From: Bradyrhizobium huanghuaihaiense
Lineage (GTDB): Bacteria > Pseudomonadota > Alphaproteobacteria > Rhizobiales > Xanthobacteraceae
Direction of reading: 5' to 3'
Assembly: GCF_007830635.1 (NCBI RefSeq)
Contig: NZ_VLLA01000004.1
Location: forward strand, 395,541-459,540
DNA: 64,000 nucleotides
Shown here: positions 43,178-49,891 of the stretch, one piece after another
Position numbering within the stretch: the stretch's first letter is position 1
How the letters are laid out: each line of letters starts with the position of its first letter
Made by a program: the position numbers and the translations under genes
The notes under the pieces: generated by a model
The model's database searches: none
Told to the model about the DNA's origin: nothing
The model's input: only the letters and a program-made list of their open reading frames with translations

Positions 43178-45250
43178 TTAGTCCTTGTTCTCGCGTTGGC
43201 GCAGATAGTCGTCCGTCGTCCGTGGCGGCGCGCGTTCCGGAACGTCCTGGATCGGATCGAACTGCTGTTCGCTCATGACGATGACGCGACAATCGGCGCA
43301 CATCCGCAAGGCCTCGGTCCGGCGGTCTCCGGTGGGATACATCCAATGGCGCCCCTCGAGCTTGGTCGCGATCCGATCGATCGTGCTCTTGACGCCGAAG
43401 GGCGTGCCGCAGCGAACGCACAGGGCCGGTTCTTCCTCCTTGATCACCCGTGCCGGCGCGCGCCTTGCCCGGAAGTCGATCTGCGGGGTGAGCGTGATGA
43501 CTTTCTCAGGACAGGTGCTCTGGCACAGGCCGCACTGCACGCAGGCGTCCTCCACGAATTTCAGGACGGGACGCTCGGGATCGGCGCGAAGCGCGCCGGT
43601 CGGGCAGGCCGACACGCAGGACAGGCACAGCGTGCAACCGCCGGCGTCAACGGTGACCGCACCAATCGGTGCGCCCGCGGGCAAGGCGATCACGTCGACA
43701 GGCTTGGGCGCAAGGCGATGCAATTCACCGAGGCCAAAGCGAAGCAGATCGCCGCGCTTGCCGACCGTCCGGAAAGTTGCGGGAGTTTCGAGGCCGGCGA
43801 GGGGACCAATCCCTGTCAGCTGGTCAGCCAGAACGTCGGGATCGTCGGTCTCGATCGCGGCCACGCGGCGGCCGTCAAATCCGAGCCCGGCAAGAATGGT
43901 CTCGGCCATGGCGATCGTCTGCAACAACCCGGTCACGCCGTGTCGCGGCTTGGCGCGCAGCAGGAACCGCACGGCCGCTGCGCCATACGCGAATGCGCCG
44001 ATGACGGCCTCCAGGCCGACCTGCGTCAACTCGTTGACGGCGAGAGGAAGCACGTTGGCCGGCAATCCGTCGCCATGACGGGCGAGCGCATCGATCAGCG
44101 GCGTGCCGTGCCCGCTGTCATGCAGCAGCAGGACCGGATCCGCACCGCCGGCGTCGCGATAGGCGAGCAGCATGGCGCGAAGCATCTGCAACTGGGTGTC
44201 GGCGGGCGGCAGCGCGTAGGACGCGGCTCCCGTCGGGCAGGCGGCCGCGCATTGCCCGCAACCTGCGCAGATGTCTGCGTTGACGGCGACATGGTCGCCG
44301 TCCGGCGTGATCGCGCCGGTCGGGCACAAATCGAGGCAGCGATGGCATCCGGTCAGCTTCGAGCGCGAATGCGCGCAGAGGCTGGGTGTGAAGTCGACAT
44401 ATTTCGGCTTGTCGAAACTCCCGACGAGATCGCGAGCGGTCAGCACGGCGCGCAGCACTGCCGCGGGATCGCGCGGATCCGCACGGAGATAGCCGTCCCG
44501 CAGGTCGTGCGCAGGGAACAGCGGCGCACCGCCGGAGAGGTCGAGCACGAGATCGCAGTGTGAGCTCGCCCCATTGCGCGGGGCCCCGAACACGAAGCGG
44601 TCGCGCGAAGACGGGCGCGGCTGCGCATAATCGTCGATCGTGAGCTCGAATGCGCCAAAATGGCCCCGCGCGTTGCGGATCGTGCCCTTCACGATCGGGA
44701 ACACCGCCGCGGCAGGCGGTGTCACGCCTGCCGGCTGCTTGAGCATGACCGTTACGTTGAGATGATCGGCAAGCAGCCGCCCGGCTTCGATCGCAGCCTC
44801 GTCCTGTCCATAGATCAGGATGATGCCGTCACTCGACAATGTGACCAGCGGATAGTCCGGTGCGGGAATCTCGGCCGCAGCAAGCAGCGCCGCCATCTTC
44901 GCGCCCGCATTCGCGCCGTCGCGCGACCAGCCCGCCGTCTCGCGGACGTTGACGAAGCTGATCCCGCCGGGGCGTTCGTCGATTTCACCAGTGAACTGCG
45001 CAGCCTGCTGCGTGCAGGCGACCGTCAGCGGGCCATCCGCCTTTGCCGCGCTGCGGAAATGATCGAGCTCCGCGCCGCAGAGATGGCGAAAGCTCCTGAT
45101 CTCGCAGTTGGGGCATCCGCGCCGGATCGTGGCCACGTCGAGGCGCATCGTGTCTTCACACGAGCAGATCAGGACGGTTTTCGCTGGCTGCTTCAGGTCA
45201 ATCCCTCCGCCAGTGCGGCGCCGATTTGCGGACTCGCGCCATTCCTGCAC
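43178..45250 (-). CDS. Polyferredoxin (multi 4Fe-4S) of the formate dehydrogenase locus
   Basis: A cytoplasmic iron-sulfur protein of about 690 residues. It begins near VLICSCEDTM, followed by NAD/FAD-oxidoreductase-like stretches. Four ferredoxin clusters can be read: CHRCLDLCPTGA, CAGCGQCAAACPTGA, CTLCLSCVSACPTGA and CVQCGLCQSTCPEK; a zinc-ribbon-like CVRCGTPF...CADC ends it. No ATG fits the N-terminus: GTG 45250 is used, with CTG 45196 (after GGAGGG) as the other option. It diverges from the ligase-like gene with under 50 bases between. Proteins of this layout accompany fdh genes and may shuttle or supply electrons during maturation; that role is inferred. Confidence 0.88.
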   Translation of the reverse strand: MQEWRESANRRRTGGGIDLKQPAKTVLICSCEDTMRLDVATIRRGCPNCEIRSFRHLCGAELDHFRSAAKADGPLTVACTQQAAQFTGEIDERPGGISFVNVRETAGWSRDGANAGAKMAALLAAAEIPAPDYPLVTLSSDGIILIYGQDEAAIEAGRLLADHLNVTVMLKQPAGVTPPAAAVFPIVKGTIRNARGHFGAFELTIDDYAQPRPSSRDRFVFGAPRNGASSHCDLVLDLSGGAPLFPAHDLRDGYLRADPRDPAAVLRAVLTARDLVGSFDKPKYVDFTPSLCAHSRSKLTGCHRCLDLCPTGAITPDGDHVAVNADICAGCGQCAAACPTGAASYALPPADTQLQMLRAMLLAYRDAGGADPVLLLHDSGHGTPLIDALARHGDGLPANVLPLAVNELTQVGLEAVIGAFAYGAAAVRFLLRAKPRHGVTGLLQTIAMAETILAGLGFDGRRVAAIETDDPDVLADQLTGIGPLAGLETPATFRTVGKRGDLLRFGLGELHRLAPKPVDVIALPAGAPIGAVTVDAGGCTLCLSCVSACPTGALRADPERPVLKFVEDACVQCGLCQSTCPEKVITLTPQIDFRARRAPARVIKEEEPALCVRCGTPFGVKSTIDRIATKLEGRHWMYPTGDRRTEALRMCADCRVIVMSEQQFDPIQDVPERAPPRTTDDYLRQRENKD

Positions 45251-45299
45251 CTCGTATAGATATTCACTATCGGGAAGAAAAGGAAAGTGGAGGACGGCC

Positions 45300-46055
45300 T
45301 TGCGGTCGACCCCAACCAGCCACGTCTCCCTGGCGGAGCCGGTCCAGCTGCCGCCGCCTTTCACGCTCGTCCGGTTGCGTGAGAGCAGAGACGCCTTTGC
45401 CGACGCTTGCCGCATTGCACCCAAGAACGGCGCCGGCACGCTGGTGTATGTCGGGCGGTTCGATCTTGCTGAATTCGCCGTGGTGCTCGAGCCGGGCGAA
45501 CCCTTGCGCACCGCGCGGCGCGCCTTCTACGCCGGCATGGTCGCGCTCACCGATGCTCTTCGCGCCTACGCGCCGCCGAACAAGACCGTCGCAATCGGCT
45601 GGCCCGACGCCGTCGAGATCGATGGCGGGCTGGTCGGCGGCGCGCGCATGGGATGGCCGTCGGCCGCGCGCGAGGACGAGCCGCCCGCCTGGCTGGTGTT
45701 CGGCGCCATGATCCGGACTGTCGCAATGGCCGACCAGGGGCCCGGCATTCATCCGCTCGCGTCCGCGCTGGATGAGGAGGGGTTTGGCGAAGCGGGAGCC
45801 GCAGAGGTGACCGAGAGTTTTGCACGGCACCTGATGCGGGTGATCGATTGTTGGCAGGTCGATGGCTTTGACAGTGTCGCACGCGATTATCTCAGTCGGG
45901 TTCCCCGTGAGCGGCGGACTGTCCTGAACATCGACGAGAACGGAGATCTCTTCACGCGCCGCGTCGGCACCGACAGGGTTGAGCGGCGCGAACTCGTCAA
46001 GGCGCTCGCGACCCCGTCCTGGCTCGATCCGACACTCGGGGGACCGCGGCTATGA
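45300..46055 (+). CDS. Biotin/lipoate-protein-ligase-like protein of fdh loci
   Basis: A 251-residue protein with the biotin/lipoate ligase fold: VLEPGEPLRTARRAFYAGM, IGWPDAVEIDGGLVGG (resembling the KWPNDV...GGI ligase core) and PAWLVFGAMIRT. The basic KWPND lysine is replaced, so classical biotinyl or lipoyl transfer is doubtful. The likely start is TTG 45300, seven bases after GGAGG. It begins a tightly overlapped forward operon of DUF proteins ending in formate dehydrogenase genes. It may modify or bind an fdh maturation factor, but its acceptor is unknown. Confidence 0.82.
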   Translation: MRSTPTSHVSLAEPVQLPPPFTLVRLRESRDAFADACRIAPKNGAGTLVYVGRFDLAEFAVVLEPGEPLRTARRAFYAGMVALTDALRAYAPPNKTVAIGWPDAVEIDGGLVGGARMGWPSAAREDEPPAWLVFGAMIRTVAMADQGPGIHPLASALDEEGFGEAGAAEVTESFARHLMRVIDCWQVDGFDSVARDYLSRVPRERRTVLNIDENGDLFTRRVGTDRVERRELVKALATPSWLDPTLGGPRL

Positions 46056-46591
46056 AACTGCTGCGTACCATCGCGCTCGATCCCTCCGACACCTTCGTGT
46101 TCGATGCGGCGGCGGAGCCCGGCGAATGGGCCGTCTCCGGCGCGTTCCGCTTCTGCGACCACGATCCTGCGACGCTGAGCGGCAAGGCGCGCGCGGCGTT
46201 TCGCAGCGGCTTCCTCGGGGTGCAATCCTGGGGCTGGTCGACGCTGGCGCAGATTGTGCCGGCAACGGAGAGCGACTGCCGAGCGCTGATCGAGCTCCTT
46301 GCCGGCCAACTCATCGATCGTTTCGGCGCGCCGGATCCGGCAACCGCGCGGACGGCCGCCGAAGAGGAGGTTGCCTTTGTGCAGTCGCTGTGCGCGCATC
46401 CGATCAGCTCGCTCATTGCCGTTCACCGCTCGGTGAGCGGCGGCGAGGTCCGCGAGTCGTTTCGCAGGCTGCAGCTGCGGCAAGGGCAGGGGCACGGCAA
46501 GGCGTTCTCGTTCATGGAAGCCGAGGATGACGTCGAACCCGACAGCAATGTCAGGCTTGCCGATATGAGCCGGGAGCGGCAGCACCGATGA
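46052..46591 (+). CDS. DUF6505-family protein
   Basis: A 179-residue soluble protein beginning MKLLRTIALDPSDTFVFD, with the EWAVSGAFRF and GFLGVQSWGWSTLAQIV segments I associate with DUF6505. Uncharacterised family found in formate dehydrogenase loci. ATGA overlaps at both ends (with the ligase-like gene and DUF6352) show strict coupling. No cofactor motif seen. Confidence 0.82.
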   Translation: MKLLRTIALDPSDTFVFDAAAEPGEWAVSGAFRFCDHDPATLSGKARAAFRSGFLGVQSWGWSTLAQIVPATESDCRALIELLAGQLIDRFGAPDPATARTAAEEEVAFVQSLCAHPISSLIAVHRSVSGGEVRESFRRLQLRQGQGHGKAFSFMEAEDDVEPDSNVRLADMSRERQHR

Positions 46592-47595
46592 ACGATTTCT
46601 GGATCGCGTGCGGCCACCATCTGCTCGATCGCAACGAGAGCGGCGGGCTTTGCGTTACCGACGAGTTCCTGAAGGCCTATTTTGCCCGTCCCGAGCTGAT
46701 TCCGCCGGACGAAGCATGTCCGGTCGAGCGGCGGCTGCACCGCGCGCTGCTTGCCGCTCCCCGCCGGCCGGTCGGCGCTGACGAGGTCGCAGCGATTGTC
46801 GATGCGGATGCCCGGGAGAACTGGCGGTTCGTGCTAGCCTTTCGCGATCTTCTGGTGCGGCATCCGACGCTCGAGGCCGCCTATCTTGCCGCGGTCCGGT
46901 CGCGGGCCAACGTTTTGCCGCCGCTGTTCGTCAATCAGCTCGTCCATGTGATCCTGCGCAATGCGCTCGATGGCTGCGATGATCCCTTCGTGCTGCGCGC
47001 GGCCGAGCTGTTCTTCCGCCCGCAGCGCATCCTGCCGCATGAGCAGGCCTTGCTGCTCGGGGATGAAGAGGTCGTCGGTGGGCAGAGCCCGACCCCGGTG
47101 CTGTCGCTGATGTCGATGCTGGGGGCCGCGACCGATGCCCAGCTCGACGTCCTGAGCGAGGACAATGCCGACGACTATTGGCACCGCAGCGACGATTTCG
47201 ACATGGCGTTCGACCTCACCGCAAGCGGCCGCGGACCGGGGGCGCTGGCGCAGGCGATGACGCGCTGGATCTCCCATCTGCTCGGGATCGAGGTCGGCAT
47301 TGAGCCGCTGCGCGAATTGCGTGATGCGCGGCTCACTTGGTATGTCGGGCTCGACGCCGATGCGACCAGGCTGGGCGACCGTCTCTGGCACGGGGAGCAA
47401 CTCGATGACCGCAGCGCCGGCCGGGTGCTTTCATTGTTCCGCCTGACATTTGCGGACAAGAGTGCGGCCGCGGACGAGATGCAGGGTGAGCCGATCTATC
47501 TCATTCTGACGATGAATTCCGATCAGAAGCTCCGGATGAAGCCGCAGAATTTGCTGACGGGGTTGCCGATCAAGCATCTGGAGATGGTGACATGA
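46588..47595 (+). CDS. DUF6352-family protein
   Basis: A 335-residue soluble protein starting MNDFWIACGHHLLDRNESGG, typical of DUF6352. Mostly helical, with VDADARENWRFVLAFRDLL and a C-terminal LTWYVGLDADATRLGDRLW region. Function unknown; the family accompanies fdh accessory genes. It overlaps its neighbours by ATGA at both ends. Confidence 0.82.
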   Translation: MNDFWIACGHHLLDRNESGGLCVTDEFLKAYFARPELIPPDEACPVERRLHRALLAAPRRPVGADEVAAIVDADARENWRFVLAFRDLLVRHPTLEAAYLAAVRSRANVLPPLFVNQLVHVILRNALDGCDDPFVLRAAELFFRPQRILPHEQALLLGDEEVVGGQSPTPVLSLMSMLGAATDAQLDVLSEDNADDYWHRSDDFDMAFDLTASGRGPGALAQAMTRWISHLLGIEVGIEPLRELRDARLTWYVGLDADATRLGDRLWHGEQLDDRSAGRVLSLFRLTFADKSAAADEMQGEPIYLILTMNSDQKLRMKPQNLLTGLPIKHLEMVT

Positions 47596-48107
47596 GCCCG
47601 GCTGCGCTGCCGCTCGTGCGCATTCCCGTCGGCATCGTGGTCGAGCGGCACAAGGCGGGCTCGCCATGGGCCGACTTCGTCTGGCGCGCTGTCGCCGTGC
47701 TGCCGGACGAGCCGGACACAAAGTCCTGGACGGTGCTCCGTCAAGATGGAGGTGGGACACTCTTTTATGCCGGCAGCGCTATGGTCGATCTCTACAGTTC
47801 CGAGACGGCGCGCTATCGCGACAATCTCGCGTCGGGGAGTCCGAGCATTTGGACCGTGTTGTCGCCTGCCGAAGGCGCCTGGCCCTATTCGGTGGCTGCC
47901 GCCACCGCCGATCCTGCGGAAGGCGAAGCGTTCACGGAGGCCGGTGCCAATCTGGTCGAGGCCGTTCCCATGCCGGAAGTTCTGCGCGAGCAGATTGAAA
48001 GCTTCGTTGCCGAGCACCACGTCGAACGGGAGTTCTTCAAACGCAAGCGGCGGCAGGCCGATCCGGAGGCGTTGGCGCGCCGGCAGCATGAAGGCGGACA
48101 TGAATGA
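47592..48107 (+). CDS. DUF3305-family protein
   Basis: A 171-residue protein with the DUF3305 pattern: RIPVGIVVERHKAGSPWADF, then VWRAVAVLP, and GGGTLFYAGSAMVDLYSSET. The C-terminus is strongly charged (EFFKRKRRQADPEALARRQH). It pairs with DUF3306, encoded immediately after in an ATGA overlap, as in other formate dehydrogenase loci. Role unknown, probably in FDH maturation. Confidence 0.88.
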   Translation: MSPAALPLVRIPVGIVVERHKAGSPWADFVWRAVAVLPDEPDTKSWTVLRQDGGGTLFYAGSAMVDLYSSETARYRDNLASGSPSIWTVLSPAEGAWPYSVAAATADPAEGEAFTEAGANLVEAVPMPEVLREQIESFVAEHHVEREFFKRKRRQADPEALARRQHEGGHE

Positions 48108-48730
48108 GCGAGGATAAGTTCCTGGCGCGCTGGTCCCGGCTCAAGCACGAGGCAAAGGCGAACGCGACACAGCCGGATCCGGCAATGCACGACGACATCC
48201 AGTCGGCCCCGCCGCCAGCTGCGAAAGACGACGACGTAGAGTTCGACCTTGCGAGCCTGCCTTCGATCGACTCGATCACATCAGCGACCGATATCAAGGC
48301 GTTCTTGCGCAAAGGGATTCCGCAGGAGCTGACACGTGCGGCGCTTCGTCGCGCCTGGAGCGCTGATCCCGCCATACGCGACTTCGTGGGACTTGCCGAA
48401 AACGCATGGGACTTCAACGATCCCTCTGCAATGCCGGGATTTGGGCCGCTGGATTGCTCGGAAGCAGAATTGGCTGCATTCGTGGACAGGATCATCGGCG
48501 GCATCAGCAAGTCAGCCGAGGCGCTGTCCGAGATCCCGGTTGAAGTCGCGGATTCTTCGCGGGAATTGCGTCAGGTCGAGGGACCAGGTGACGAGATCGT
48601 CGCCGAAGAAGAAGTGCGACCCGAGTTAGCACCTGCTCCTGCTGCAACGCAACGAGCGGTCGCCGAAAGCACCGGAAGCGAACGGCTGTCGATTCCTCGC
48701 CGCACGCATGGCGGCGCGTTGCCCCGCTAG
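48104..48730 (+). CDS. DUF3306-family protein
   Basis: A 208-residue protein. FLARWSRLKHEAK at the N-terminus, an acidic low-complexity linker, and the core LRKGIPQELTRAALRRAWSAD then IRDFVGLAENAWDFNDP are typical of DUF3306. The C-terminal 60 residues are disordered and acidic before a basic tail. It ends the first coupled block; a 6-bp hairpin (48748-48766) and about 130 bases separate it from the TorD fusion. Confidence 0.88.
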   Translation: MSEDKFLARWSRLKHEAKANATQPDPAMHDDIQSAPPPAAKDDDVEFDLASLPSIDSITSATDIKAFLRKGIPQELTRAALRRAWSADPAIRDFVGLAENAWDFNDPSAMPGFGPLDCSEAELAAFVDRIIGGISKSAEALSEIPVEVADSSRELRQVEGPGDEIVAEEEVRPELAPAPAATQRAVAESTGSERLSIPRRTHGGALPR

Positions 48731-48811
48731 GGCTCCCCGACGAAAGGCCATAGCCGCAGACTATGGGAGGCGATTGACCCTCGGTTCCGCCGGGACTACG
48801 CTTCGCCTAGC

Positions 48812-48827
48812 GCTTTGTAGCAAAAGC
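48812..48827. promoter_or_regulatory. Candidate operator upstream of the HTH-TorD gene
   Basis: Inverted repeat GCTTT-N6-AAAGC, 22 bases before the gene for a protein with an N-terminal DNA-binding domain. Autoregulation is an inference from position only. Confidence 0.3.
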
Positions 48828-48849
48828 AAAATCAGCACCCGGGACTTGG

Positions 48850-49641
48850 ATGGAGGTCCACGTGCGTGATGATGGCCTCGAACGAGCGATTTGCGCCGCC
48901 GGCGGCGTTGCCGGGCTTGCGCGCAAAATCGGCATTAGCCAACCCTCCGTTTCGAACTGGACCAAGGTGCCTGCACAACGGGTGATTGCGGTCGAAGCGG
49001 CCACCGGCGTATCGCGCAATGATCTGCGGCCTGATCTGTACAGCGAGCTGCTTCTGTCCGAAGAGCCGATCGATCCCGTCGATGCGGCGCGTGCGCAGGA
49101 GTATCTGCTGCTCGCGACGCTCTTGTCTGCAGCACCATCAGAAAAGCTGCTCGATCAACTGTCCGCATTGAGCGGTGATGCGACGCCGCTCGGGCGCGCG
49201 CATGCCGCGCTGGCCGCAGCCGCCGCCAATGCAGTCGCCGCGAAGGTCGAACGCGAATATTTCGATCTGTTCACAGGTCTCGGCCGCGGCGAGCTCTTGC
49301 CCTATGCCTCCTACTACCTGACGGGATTTCTCAACGAGCGGCCGCTGTCGCGCCTGCGCGCCGACCTCGCTGCGCTTGGGATCGAGCGCGTCGCGAACAA
49401 TTCGGAGCCGGAGGATCACGCGGCCATCCTGTGCGAGGTCATGGCAGGGTTCGCGGGAGGCCGCTTCGCAGCGACGTCCGATGCGCAGCGCGCTTTCTTC
49501 GAGAAGCACATCGCGCCCTGGATGGGACGGCTGTTTGCCGACATCGAGAGTGCGGAGAGCGCCATCTTCTATCGTGCGGTCGGCGCGCTCGGTCGCGCCT
49601 TTGTCGAGATCGAGACGGAAGCATTCACGTTCGCCAACTGA
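48850..49641 (+). CDS. TorD-family chaperone with N-terminal Cro/YdaS-like HTH
   Basis: A 263-residue fusion. Residues about 6-60 form a Cro/YdaS-type helix-turn-helix (GGVAGLARKIGISQPSVSNW, then VPAQRVIAVEAATGVSRNDLRPD). Residues about 75-260 are a TorD/DmsD-like all-helical chaperone: YFDLFTGLGRGELLPYASYYLTG and EDHAAILCEVMAGFAGG. The chaperone part should bind the Tat leader of the formate dehydrogenase alpha subunit encoded nearby until the cofactor is inserted. The DNA-binding part suggests it also senses unassembled enzyme and controls transcription. GTG 48862, five bases after GGAGG, is an alternative start leaving the HTH intact. Confidence 0.88.
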   Translation: MEVHVRDDGLERAICAAGGVAGLARKIGISQPSVSNWTKVPAQRVIAVEAATGVSRNDLRPDLYSELLLSEEPIDPVDAARAQEYLLLATLLSAAPSEKLLDQLSALSGDATPLGRAHAALAAAAANAVAAKVEREYFDLFTGLGRGELLPYASYYLTGFLNERPLSRLRADLAALGIERVANNSEPEDHAAILCEVMAGFAGGRFAATSDAQRAFFEKHIAPWMGRLFADIESAESAIFYRAVGALGRAFVEIETEAFTFAN

Positions 49642-49670
49642 CCTGCACCGGCAGGTCCAGGAGAGATGCG

Positions 49671-49889
49671 ATGAGTGAAGACAAGAAAACCACAGTCGGG
49701 CGCCGCGCCTTCCTGCGCAAGGTCGGCGTCGGCACGGTGGGCGCCGGCGCGACGCTTGCGACACCGCTGGTCGGGTCCGCGGAGGCTGATAGCGAAACCA
49801 ACGATGAGAAGCGCAAGGCGCGCTACAAGGAAACCGATCACGTCAAGGCGTTCTATCGCGTCAATCGTTATCCGGCCAAGGGAGGTTGA
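49671..49889 (+). CDS. Twin-arginine-signal microprotein of fdh locus
   Basis: A 72-residue protein: Tat motif GRRAFLRKVG at residues 10-19, a Gly/Ala-rich hydrophobic stretch, then a charged tail ETDHVKAFYRVNRYPAKGG with no cofactor site. ATG 49671 follows AGGAGAG. It lies between the TorD fusion and the FDH alpha gene, whose start it almost touches. Similar small proteins (FdhX type) sit in other fdh operons; it may be a small FDH subunit or an export partner. Confidence 0.85.
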   Translation: MSEDKKTTVGRRAFLRKVGVGTVGAGATLATPLVGSAEADSETNDEKRKARYKETDHVKAFYRVNRYPAKGG

Positions 49890-49891
49890 CC

